DNA from: an uncultured Lachnospiraceae bacterium
Lineage (GTDB): Bacteria; Bacillota_A; Clostridia; Lachnospirales; Lachnospiraceae
DNA length: 9,723 nucleotides
Direction: 5' to 3'
Assembly: GCA_910587905.1 (NCBI GenBank)
Contig: CAJUOF010000181.1
Location: forward strand, 1-9,723
The notes under the pieces were generated by a model that was not told the DNA's origin, searched no databases, and worked only from the letters and a program-made list of their open reading frames with translations. A program made the position numbers and the translations under genes. Shown here in pieces: positions 1 through 5,611 of the stretch. Numbering within the stretch: position 1 is the stretch's first letter; each line of letters begins with the position of its first letter.

Positions 1-32
1 CACTCTTTCCCTACACGACGCTCTTCCGATCT
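1..32. other. Illumina TruSeq adapter contamination
   Basis: The first 32 bases start CACTCTTTCC and end CTCTTCCGATCT. They match the TruSeq read-1 / universal adapter minus its first A, so this is a library artefact and not genomic DNA. Genomic sequence starts at about base 33. The minus-strand transposase frame runs through the junction, and its apparent last residues come from the adapter, so any protein predicted across base 33 has an artificial C-terminus. Confidence 0.97.
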
Positions 33-789
33 ATTTTCTTTGTATTATATCTTCCATACAGCAGTTCCTCCTTCATCCTTGCCCACATGGCTTCACAACG
101 TGCATTGTCATGACATCTTCCGCCATCGCTGTTCATACTCTGCACAATCCCGCACCGGTTTAACTCTGCCCTGTAGGATGCGCTTGTATACTGGGTTCCA
201 CGGTCACTGTGGATAATTGCGCCGCTGATAGACGGGAATGCTTTAAAGGCATTCTCTATTGTGGATATACACAGTTCTACTCTCATGTTATCTGCCATTG
301 CAAGCCCGAGAACCCCCAGATCGTAACAGTCAAAGATGGCGGAAACATAGAGTTTCCCATCTTGTGCAGGAATTTCGGTGATATCCGTCACACATTTTTC
401 CAGCGGCCTCTCCGCCGTGAAATCCCTCTTTAAAAGGTCGTCCGATTTTCGCTGTCAGCCTTTGTAATGCCATTGGGCCTGCGTTTTGGTCTGTGGCTTA
501 ATCCTGTTTCTTCCATGATCCGGCAGACCGTTCTTTCGCCGGGGATTTTTTCTTCCGGGTATTTCAGCATTAACGCCTGACACATCCGGTAGCGGCCATA
601 TGTATCATTGCATTCATCCTCTGCCACGACAGCCCGCATTTTTTCAGCGAGGCCTTCGTATTTCCACGGATCATCCCGATGTTTCAGATACCAGTAAAAT
701 CCCTGCCTTGTCACGTGAAGCGCATTACAATAAAACGCTAGTTTCCCTTTTATGGCGCCGCCGTTTGTCTTTCTATCAAGAAACTTCAT
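33..789 (-). pseudogene. IS3-family transposase OrfB (DDE integrase), frameshifted and truncated
   Basis: The N-terminal part (ATG 789-787 down to about 446) matches the IS3 OrfB HTH_21-type region, with a stretch reading DTYGRYRMCQAL. The frame then ends early at 430. The following frame continues the same protein (DDLLKRDFTAERPLEKCVTDITEI) and carries the DDE integrase core: the first Asp in TDITEI, the second in HSDRGTQYTS and the Glu in MWARMKEELL. The break is explained by one missing A in the minus-strand run at 449-446; restoring it joins ITKADSE-KSDDLLKRDF. The C-terminal end is lost at the contig edge (base 33), and the residues beyond it derive from adapter. Catalytic residues are present but the reading frame is broken. 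An assembly consensus error between IS copies is an alternative to true decay. Confidence 0.85.
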
Positions 790-791
790 TC

Positions 792-1124
792 TCAGATTTT
801 TGCTGACTTCCGACGGCTCGTTGCGAAAAAAGCGCTTGCTTCCGCTAAAAACTCGTTTTCTTCTTTTAATCGGGCGTTTTCCTTTGCGGGATTTTTGTTT
901 TGCACTCTAAGCTTCTGCACTTCCTCCGTAAGGCTCATCGCTGTATCCGGCGTTTGGGTTCCCGGCCCCAGATCCAGCCGGGCGTCTTTCGCACGTCGAT
1001 TTCATCCATACCGTGTATCCGTGTTGACTCCCAATTCCTGCGCTGCTTTGCTGAACCCAATCTCTCTGCCGAGCTTTACTGCCTGAATCTTGAACTCCTT
1101 GTCATACATTTTCTTCTGTGCCAT
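792..1124 (-). pseudogene. IS3-family transposase OrfA, interrupted by an internal stop
   Basis: The reading frame starts at ATG 1124-1122, seven bases after a GGAGG site (1132-1136), and encodes MAQKKMYDKEFKIQAVKLGR, typical of the DNA-binding helix-turn-helix N-terminus of IS3 OrfA. After 40 codons it meets an in-frame TGA at 1002-1004. The same frame then continues to 792 and encodes a heptad-like segment (LTEEVQKLRVQN, then ENARLKEENEFLAEASAFF), which resembles the OrfA leucine zipper used for multimerisation. Around the stop the DNA reads TATGGATGAAATCG. I infer that the functional ancestor had an extra GGAT (tat gga tgg atg aaa) and that a further small deletion restored the frame. As it stands, translation would give only a 40-residue fragment. 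The family assignment is firm; the mutational history is inference. Confidence 0.8.
825..831 (-). other. Candidate -1 ribosomal frameshift heptamer
   Basis: The minus strand reads T TTT TTC (831-825), phased as gcT TTT TTC in the orfA frame. This is a canonical X XXY YYZ slippery heptamer. Slipping one base back enters a frame that is open through the orfA stop (792-794) into the orfB start (789), giving EASAFF-RNEPSEVSKNLRMKF. IS3-family elements make the OrfAB transposase by exactly this kind of -1 shift. I did not identify a downstream pseudoknot or an upstream Shine-Dalgarno stimulator. Confidence 0.55.
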
Positions 1125-1150
1125 TTCTTGTCCTCCATTTTCACTTCTTT

Positions 1151-1179
1151 TTTATAAATCCGTGAAGAGGAAGTGTCAA
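1151..1179 (-). promoter_or_regulatory. IS3 transposase promoter
   Basis: The minus strand reads TTGACA (1179-1174), a 17-nt spacer, then TATAAA (1156-1151). This is a perfect -35 and a 5/6 -10 at ideal spacing. It sits 27 bp upstream of the orfA start and just inside the presumed IS end. Confidence 0.8.
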
Positions 1180-1199
1180 GTAATATGATACAACATCAT

Positions 1200-1445
1200 T
1201 TAATATTCGACTAAATCTTCTGTCGTAATATTGGAAGCTTTTTGGGCAAACTTGCCATTTTTAAAATAGGTATGTACATTATTACGAACAACTTCCAGAT
1301 TGGCATATTCAGGCAGCTCTTGGTATTGTAGAGTCTCTTGAGTCACTATCAATGAAAAATGGCATAACGCTTCAAACTGGAGAAGTTGGGGCCCAGAGGC
1401 ATATGCTCCATTATTTAGACTACTATTTTTGTTCTCAACACACAT
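1200..1445 (-). CDS. Hypothetical 81-residue protein beside the IS end
   Basis: I do not recognise this protein. It begins MCVENKNSSLNNGAYASGPQ and ends NITTEDLVEY, with no evident signal peptide, membrane segment or known motif; the C-terminal half is mixed and charged. A GGAGG at 1456-1460 lies 10 bases before ATG 1445-1443, slightly long but usable. Two other ATGs (starting at 1453 and 1450) lie closer to that site in another frame and give only a 12-codon peptide. The TAA at 1202-1200 is only a few bases from the inferred IS end, so the IS may have cut off a longer gene, or the stop may be original. The gene is AT-richer than queA next door. Coding status is uncertain: a good ribosome site favours it, the lack of homology I can recall does not. 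Confidence 0.4.
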   Translation of the reverse strand: MCVENKNSSLNNGAYASGPQLLQFEALCHFSLIVTQETLQYQELPEYANLEVVRNNVHTYFKNGKFAQKASNITTEDLVEY

Positions 1446-1605
1446 TGCATCATAACCTCCCTGTTATTCTTCAACCAAACATCCATTAATATAGCAAATC
1501 TATTTTGCCAAATACCACATTATTTTCTCATGCATATCTATATTTCGGCAAATCAAAATTATATTATGTTATAATAATGCATATTTATACATCATTCTTC
1601 TCTTT

Positions 1606-1625
1606 CAAACTTTTGCAAAAGTTTG
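1606..1625. repeat. Perfect 20-bp palindrome
   Basis: CAAACTTTTGCAAAAGTTTG reads the same on both strands with no central spacer. It lies mid-gap, about 160 bp upstream of the 81-residue ORF and 135 bp past the queA stop. The symmetry fits a dimeric regulator's operator or one unit of a dispersed palindromic repeat. It has no loop and no U-tract, so it is not a good terminator. Confidence 0.6.
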
Positions 1626-1696
1626 TCCCAAAAACACCCTTTTTACCCGATTTCACCCCAAAAATGCCAAAAAAACTGTTTTTAAAAAATGGTGCC

Positions 1697-1735
1697 AAAA
1701 AACCGCGAAGCCCCAGTATTCCTGCGCTCCCGCGG
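1697..1735 (-). terminator. Probable rho-independent terminator of queA
   Basis: On the minus strand CCGCG (1735-1731) pairs with CGCGG (1707-1703), with a possible AGC/GCT inner extension, followed at once by six T (1702-1697). An alternative stem AAGCCC/GGGCTT overlaps it. It lies about 25-65 nt past the queA stop. The outer stem is short and the loop long, so confidence is moderate. Confidence 0.5.
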
Positions 1736-1760
1736 GCTTTCTCACGCCCAATTTTTTTAC

Positions 1761-2786
1761 TCACACCACAAGCATTGCATCCCCAAAGCTGAAAAATCGA
1801 TACTGCTCCCGCACCGCCTCCTCATAGGCGGCCAGTACGTGTTCCCTTCCTGCGAAGGCTGACACCAGCATGAGGAGGGTGGACTGGGGCAGATGGAAAT
1901 TGGTAATCAGTCCGTCCATACATTTAAATTGATAGCCAGGATAAATAAAAATTTCTGTCCAGCCACTCGTAGCTTTCACAAGACCTTTGTCATCCGCAGC
2001 GGACTCCAATGTTCGGCAACTCGTAGTCCCAACACAGATCACCCGCCGTCCTTCTTTTTTCGCCCGATTGATTGCTTCCGCCGCCTCCTCCTCAATGCAG
2101 TAAAACTCTGAATGCATATGATGGTTCTCTACCACAGCCTCCTTCACCGGGCGGAAAGTGCCAAGCCCCACATGAAGGGTCACATTTACGATCTCCACGC
2201 CCTTTTCCTGGAGCTCTTCCAAAAGCTCCTTGGTAAAATGAAGTCCTGCCGTGGGCGCGGCAGCCGACCCGTCATGTTTGGCATATACGGTCTGGTAGCG
2301 AGTTTTATCCTGCAAGGGATGGGTGATGTAAGGCGGAAGCGGCATCTGCCCCAACTGATCCAAAATTTCCTCAAATATCCCTTCATAGGAAAAACGAATC
2401 AGTCGATTTCCCTCTTCCACAACGTCTTCAACCCTTCCTTTTAAAAGGCCTTCCCCAAAGGAAAGCACCGCACCAGGCTTTGCTTTTTTTCCTGGTTTTA
2501 CAAGGGTCTCCCAGATATCCTTCTCCCGCCTTTTCAGAAGCAGCACTTCAATCACTGCTCCGGCTCCTTCCTTCACTCCGAAAAGTCTTGCAGGAATCAC
2601 TTTCGTATTGTTGATCACCAGACAGTCTCCCTGCCTGAATTCCCCGGCAATCTCCCGGAATACACGGTGGCGGATCTCTCCTGTCTTTCGATCCAACATG
2701 AGAAGTCTGGACGCGCTCCGATCCTCCAGAGGATCCTGGGCAATCAGTTCTTCGGGTAATTCATAATTAAAATCTTTTACGTTCAT
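1761..2786 (-). CDS. queA: S-adenosylmethionine:tRNA ribosyltransferase-isomerase
   Basis: QueA transfers and isomerises the ribosyl part of S-adenosylmethionine onto 7-aminomethyl-7-deazaguanine at the tRNA wobble position (GUN anticodons), making epoxyqueuosine. It is cytoplasmic. The 341 residues are close to the usual family length (about 340-360). Family motifs run in order: LPEELIAQDPLEDRSASRLL (about 10-29), NNTKVIPARL (59-68), AAPTAGLHFT (176-185), HVGLGTFRPV (205-214), GTTSCRTLES (253-262) and TNFHLPQSTLLMLVSAFAG (295-313). ATG 2786-2784 follows GGAG by six bases and gives the expected MNVKDFNYELP N-terminus. A strong terminator stands only about 29 bp upstream, too close for a separate promoter, so expression probably depends on read-through from the SH3b gene. 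The usual partner tgt is not in view. Confidence 0.97.
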   Translation of the reverse strand: MNVKDFNYELPEELIAQDPLEDRSASRLLMLDRKTGEIRHRVFREIAGEFRQGDCLVINNTKVIPARLFGVKEGAGAVIEVLLLKRREKDIWETLVKPGKKAKPGAVLSFGEGLLKGRVEDVVEEGNRLIRFSYEGIFEEILDQLGQMPLPPYITHPLQDKTRYQTVYAKHDGSAAAPTAGLHFTKELLEELQEKGVEIVNVTLHVGLGTFRPVKEAVVENHHMHSEFYCIEEEAAEAINRAKKEGRRVICVGTTSCRTLESAADDKGLVKATSGWTEIFIYPGYQFKCMDGLITNFHLPQSTLLMLVSAFAGREHVLAAYEEAVREQYRFFSFGDAMLVV

Positions 2787-2815
2787 CCCGCTCTCCTACA
2801 CCTTTCTATTCTGAC

Positions 2816-2839
2816 AAAAAGGGGCGTGAATCACGCCCC
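2816..2839 (-). terminator. Rho-independent terminator after the SH3b gene
   Basis: GGGGCGTG (2821-2828) and CACGCCCC (2832-2839) form a perfect 8-bp GC-rich stem with a 3-nt loop. On the minus strand it is followed directly by TTTTT (2820-2816). It lies 40 bp past the SH3b gene stop and 29 bp before queA. Confidence 0.85.
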
Positions 2840-2878
2840 CATTCCTGTCTCTTATCTCTTATCCATTTTCGCTTCCAC

Positions 2879-4183
2879 TTAGTCGTCCTCTTCCGCAGAA
2901 GGATCTGCCGTCGTCAAGAAGCCCGCGCCGATGTAACAGGTCTCTCCCTCATAAATGACACGGCTCCACTGATCGTTATAGCCTGTCCGCTTTAAAGATT
3001 CCCCCTCCAGGAGCGTTCCAACCACCTCGGCCCCATCCTCCGGAGACTTGCGGATCCGCACACTTTCCTTTGCATAAACTCGTTCGTCCACTTCGGTAAA
3101 GCCGTCCCCCTCGCCGGGAGCTGTCATTGTCAAAAAGCCCGCTGCTATGTAGCAGGTCTCTCCGCCATACTCCACACGGCTCCAGTTGTCATTATAACCC
3201 GTTCGGTGAATGGACTCACCAGCCTGAATCGTTCCGGCCACCTCCGCATCTGCCTGAGGAGCCTTCCGGATATTCACCCCCTCCTTGGCGTAAACCGTCT
3301 CGTCCACATCCGTAAACGAGCCACTGTCGGCCGCTGGTGTCTCGGCTGGTGTCTCCGGCGCTTCCGTCTCAGCAGGTGTCTCGGCCGGTGTTTCCTCTCC
3401 CTCAGACGGTGCCTCACTCTCAGCCGGAGCATTGCCATGCAATTTGCTTACCAAGGCGTTCAGTGCCTCGTCGGCCGCCATAGCCTCCGTCAGTCTGACA
3501 TCCACATCACTCATCAGAGCCTTGACATCTTCTCTGGCGTTAATCTCCTCCATATAGGACACCACAGCGCTATCCATGCCATTTTCCTGATTGAAGATAT
3601 ATAAGCTGCCCTCTGCATTCGTACAGATATACAGACGGATCAAACAGGGCGCCGGAGTCTCCACATTGAGAAACTTCATATCATAAGATACATAGACAAC
3701 ATAGGTGCCATCCGTCAGGCCATTCAGCGTATAACAGGAAATGTTCTGATAACCCTCCACAAATTCCCGCTCCGCCTGAAGCTGTTCCACGGAGATCGAT
3801 TCGGTCGAATCCACCACTGTGGCGAGAGCCTCCACATCACAATTTTGAACTGCGGTAAAATAGGCATTCACCAAGGTGACCACCGCCTGATTGGTATCCT
3901 TCTCCAAGGTTCCGCCCGGGAGCTCCGGTGCCGGTGTTTCCGCACTTTCTGATGCTGCGGATTCCGTAGTATCCGGCACTTCTGCATCCTTCTTCGGCCT
4001 TCCCACTACTACAATTACAATGACGACTACGATTATGGCAGCCACCGCCATAATGATATACTTCCCGTACATCTGAAGAAATTCAGAAAAGGATTGATCC
4101 GGCTTTTTTCTCTTACGGGATTCTCCCTCCTCTTTCTTCTTATCGTCATCCAGCTTTTCCTGTCTGGATTTCAACTCATCCAT
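2879..4183 (-). CDS. Membrane-anchored protein with two C-terminal SH3b domains
   Basis: This 434-residue protein has a charged Lys/Glu-rich cytoplasmic N-terminus (1-38), one hydrophobic helix (about 42-60, YIIMAVAAIIVVVIVIVVV) and an outer part. Residues about 93-215 (VTLVNAYFTAVQNCDVEALA) resemble an NTF2-like fold, which is an inference. A Pro/Glu/Thr linker (about 252-285, ETPAETPAE repeats) follows, then two bacterial SH3 domains (about 297-351 and 369-423), each with NIRKAP/RIRKSP, TGYNDxWSRV and ETCYIxAGFLT. SH3b domains commonly bind cell-wall peptides, so a wall-sensing or envelope-scaffold role is likely; no catalytic domain is present. ATG 4183-4181 follows GGAGG (4191-4195) by seven bases. 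It has its own promoter and terminator, so it looks monocistronic. I cannot give a specific gene name. Confidence 0.85.
   Translation of the reverse strand: MDELKSRQEKLDDDKKKEEGESRKRKKPDQSFSEFLQMYGKYIIMAVAAIIVVVIVIVVVGRPKKDAEVPDTTESAASESAETPAPELPGGTLEKDTNQAVVTLVNAYFTAVQNCDVEALATVVDSTESISVEQLQAEREFVEGYQNISCYTLNGLTDGTYVVYVSYDMKFLNVETPAPCLIRLYICTNAEGSLYIFNQENGMDSAVVSYMEEINAREDVKALMSDVDVRLTEAMAADEALNALVSKLHGNAPAESEAPSEGEETPAETPAETEAPETPAETPAADSGSFTDVDETVYAKEGVNIRKAPQADAEVAGTIQAGESIHRTGYNDNWSRVEYGGETCYIAAGFLTMTAPGEGDGFTEVDERVYAKESVRIRKSPEDGAEVVGTLLEGESLKRTGYNDQWSRVIYEGETCYIGAGFLTTADPSAEEDD
2912..3316 (-). repeat. Tandem duplication encoding the two SH3b domains
   Basis: Two coding units (3316-3128 and 3100-2912) encode closely similar 63-residue segments that start FTDVDETVYAKEGVNIRK and FTEVDERVYAKESVRIRK and end CYIAAGFLT and CYIGAGFLT. 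Similarity is visible in the DNA too, for example CAGGTCTCTCC in both copies, so the duplication is fairly recent or kept uniform. Confidence 0.75.
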
Positions 4184-4208
4184 TTAAAAACCTCCTTTTT
4201 TCTGAAAG

Positions 4209-4223
4209 GCGGCATCACGCCGC
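4209..4223 (-). other. Small hairpin in the 5' leader of the SH3b gene
   Basis: GCGGC (4209-4213) pairs with GCCGC (4219-4223) around a 5-nt loop, about 14 nt upstream of the GGAGG site and downstream of the predicted promoter. It lacks a U-tract, so it is not a terminator. It could stabilise the mRNA 5' end; this is inference. Confidence 0.3.
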
Positions 4224-4238
4224 TTGGAACACACATAC

Positions 4239-4267
4239 ATGATAACAAAAACGTAAAAAAAAATCAA
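4239..4267 (-). promoter_or_regulatory. Promoter of the SH3b-domain gene
   Basis: The minus strand reads TTGATT (4267-4262), 17 nt, then TATCAT (4244-4239): 4/6 and 5/6 consensus matches at ideal spacing. It predicts a 5' leader of roughly 45-50 nt before ATG 4183. Confidence 0.6.
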
Positions 4268-4315
4268 CAAAAAAGAAACATACTCATAATTTTTTAAGTT
4301 TTTTTCATTTTTCTC

Positions 4316-4344
4316 TTGCTCTTCTTCCATAAATGAGTTACAAT
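4316..4344 (+). promoter_or_regulatory. Promoter of tRNA-Arg
   Basis: TTGCTC (4316-4321), a 17-nt spacer and TACAAT (4339-4344) lie 22 bp before the first base of the mature tRNA. The -10 matches 5/6 and the -35 only 3/6. The spacing and position fit a tRNA promoter with a short 5' leader for RNase P removal. It is divergent from the SH3b promoter. Confidence 0.6.
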
Positions 4345-4366
4345 AGTTTTTGTTGGACTTAGACAT

Positions 4367-4438
4367 GCACCTGTAGCTCAGTGGATAGAGCAGTGGCCTC
4401 CGGAGCCACGTGCGGTGGTTCGATTCCACTCAGGTGCA
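4367..4438 (+). tRNA. tRNA-Arg (anticodon CCG)
   Basis: The 72-nt cloverleaf is complete. Acceptor GCACCTG (4367-4373) pairs with CAGGTGC (4431-4437), with discriminator A4438. The D arm is GCTC...GAGC. The anticodon arm GTGGC (4393-4397)/GCCAC (4405-4409) encloses loop CTCCGGA with anticodon CCG at 4400-4402. The T arm GGTGG/CCACT (one G-U pair) encloses TTCGATT. CCG reads the arginine codon CGG. The 3' CCA is not encoded (GTCC follows), so it must be added by nucleotidyltransferase. A T-rich stretch follows (4441-4450) without an obvious separate hairpin. Confidence 0.95.
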
Positions 4439-4578
4439 GTCCTTCTTTTTTCACCTTTTCGTCTATTTTATTTTTCGCCCTGCCGTTCGGCAATGTTCCC
4501 ATGTTTGTATTTAGTTCTTTTTTATTAACTCGTTTCTTTCTATCAATTTCTATTCTTATCAAATCTGGAGGTATATCG

Positions 4579-5478
4579 ATGAACTATTCTGAATTTTTAT
4601 CCACGATCTGCAGCAATATGGAAAACCGCTACTCGGAAGCGTCCGTCTCCATTCGTCCCGTCCTAAAAAACAACAGTCAACATCTGGACGGCCTGCTGAT
4701 CCTGCAGCCGGGAGAAAACATTGCACCGACGATTTATCTCAACTCCTACTACTTCAGATATCAAAAAGGAGCTCCTTTTGACAGTCTCCTCGAAGAAATC
4801 TCTTCTCTTTACGAAAAACACCGCTTCCCCTCTCTGTTCGATCTTTCTCTTCTGAGAGATTTTGAACGAATCCGAAGCCGCATTTCCTTCCGCCTGGTCA
4901 GCCGCGCTTCCAATCTAGAGCTTCTGGCTGATATTCCCTCCCTTCCCTTTCTTGATCTCGCCATCATCTTTTTCTTTACCCTGGAGGATGAAATCATCGG
5001 AAGCTCCACCGTTTTGATCCACAACAGCCACCTAAAGCTTTGGAATACAACGGCGGAAGAACTTTTCAAGCTGGCCAAATCGAATACTCGTTTTCTGACC
5101 GGCTGCGAAATCATTCCCATGGAGCGCCTGCTTTTCCCGGAGATCGAAAAAGAGGAGCTTCCGCCCTCCAACACTGCGGAGATTTTCGTTTTGAGCAATC
5201 GGACGCGCATCTTCGGCGCTGCCTGCCTGCTCTATGACGATATCTTAGCCTCCTTCGCCGACATGCTGCAGGACGATTTCTATGTTTTGCCCAGCTCCAT
5301 CCATGAGGTCTTGCTCCTCCCGATGAAAAAAAGCCCATCTCCGAATTCCCTTTTGCAGATGGTCCAGGAAATCAATAAAAAAGAGGTCGCCCCCGAGGAT
5401 GTGCTCTCCAACCAGCTCTATCTTTACCAGGCCAAGGAACATCGCTTAGGGATCGTTCTGCTCGCCGGAATCGAGTAG
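4579..5478 (+). CDS. DUF5688-like protein of unknown function
   Basis: The 299-residue protein starts MNYSEFLSTICSNMENRYSE and matches my recollection of the DUF5688 family, which is common and often multi-copy in Lachnospiraceae. Recognisable parts are VSIRPVLKNNSQHLDGLLI (about 23-41), IAPTIYLNSYY (48-58), SNRTRIFGAACLLYDDILASFAD (about 206-228) and FYVLPSSIHEVLLLP (234-248). No catalytic motif, signal peptide or clear membrane helix is seen; the AIIFFFTLEDEII stretch near 128-140 is a hydrophobic core segment. The frame is open further upstream, but GGAGG at 4567-4571 with a 7-base gap fixes the start at 4579; an earlier start would overlap the tRNA. No clear promoter is visible, so read-through from the tRNA promoter is possible. 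Its TAG stop lies inside an inverted repeat shared with the downstream cluster. The function is unknown. Confidence 0.8.
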   Translation: MNYSEFLSTICSNMENRYSEASVSIRPVLKNNSQHLDGLLILQPGENIAPTIYLNSYYFRYQKGAPFDSLLEEISSLYEKHRFPSLFDLSLLRDFERIRSRISFRLVSRASNLELLADIPSLPFLDLAIIFFFTLEDEIIGSSTVLIHNSHLKLWNTTAEELFKLAKSNTRFLTGCEIIPMERLLFPEIEKEELPPSNTAEIFVLSNRTRIFGAACLLYDDILASFADMLQDDFYVLPSSIHEVLLLPMKKSPSPNSLLQMVQEINKKEVAPEDVLSNQLYLYQAKEHRLGIVLLAGIE

Positions 5479-5594
5479 GGAAGAGCTTTTATTCCCTACT
5501 CGCTGCGCGGGGCGCATGCCGCTAGGCGGCTAATTTCTTCTTGCGCCCCTGTGCATAACGAAACAGAGTAGGGAAAAAGTTCCCTACTCGCTGC
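5472..5594. repeat. Composite palindromic repeat cluster between convergent genes
   Basis: Two copies of an inverted repeat frame a structured core. Copy 1 is CGAGTAGGGAA (5472-5482) with TTCCCTACTCG (5492-5502), loop 9 nt. Copy 2 is GAGTAGGGAA (5566-5575) with TTCCCTACTC (5580-5589), loop 4 nt. Each copy continues with GCTGC, so TTCCCTACTCGCTGC is a 15-bp direct repeat (5492-5506 and 5580-5594). Between them GGGGCGCA (5509-5516) pairs with TGCGCCCC (5542-5549), enclosing GCCGC-TAG-GCGGC (5518-5530). Alternatively the inner arms pair across the core (5492-5501 with 5566-5575), making an 84-bp element with 10-bp terminal inverted repeats. Neither hairpin has a good U-tract, yet the place, between convergent gene ends, suits bidirectional termination or 3'-end protection. 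It also resembles a REP/MITE-like dispersed repeat. Confidence 0.8.
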
Positions 5595-5611
5595 ACAATA
5601 CTCGAATTCTA

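Larger units (their letters stand above)
33..1195 (-). mobile_element. Truncated, decayed IS3-family insertion sequence
   Basis: On the minus strand there is a promoter, an orfA with a helix-turn-helix N-terminus and a leucine-zipper-like region, then an orfB in the -1 frame with an IS3-type DDE integrase core. This is the usual IS3-family plan. The upstream IS end lies near 1195-1198, where the minus strand begins with TG just outside the promoter; the exact base is inferred. The other end is missing because the contig stops inside orfB. orfA has an in-frame stop and orfB a frameshift, so this copy is probably inactive, unless those changes come from collapsing several copies in the assembly. 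No target-site duplication can be checked with one end missing. An IS at a contig end is typical, because multi-copy elements break short-read assemblies. Confidence 0.85.
1446..1760. other. AT-rich intergenic region
   Basis: This 315-bp stretch lies downstream of queA and upstream of the 81-residue ORF. Besides the GGAGG site (1456-1460), the 20-bp palindrome (1606-1625) and the hairpin with a U-tract at 1697-1735, I see A/T runs and no convincing coding frame. The long plus-strand open frame here is low in complexity and has no ribosome binding site. I found no convincing promoter for the 81-residue ORF. Confidence 0.6.

Noticed and set aside
11..32. Transposase coding sequence extending to base 11
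   Set aside because: These codons are adapter sequence; the genomic part of the frame ends at about base 33.
1505..1792. 95-codon plus-strand ORF in the AT-rich gap
   Set aside because: It is low in complexity, lacks a ribosome site, and runs across the queA terminator and into the queA 3' end.
3206..3604. 132-codon plus-strand open frame
   Set aside because: It is antisense to the SH3b gene, and its composition reflects that gene's repeat-rich linker.
4481..4492. TGCC-GTTC-GGCA hairpin after the tRNA as a terminator
   Set aside because: The stem is very short and no U-tract follows on either strand.
4381..4578. N-terminal extension of the DUF5688-like protein from 4381
   Set aside because: It would begin inside the tRNA-Arg gene and has no ribosome site, whereas GGAGG at 4567-4571 supports the start at 4579.
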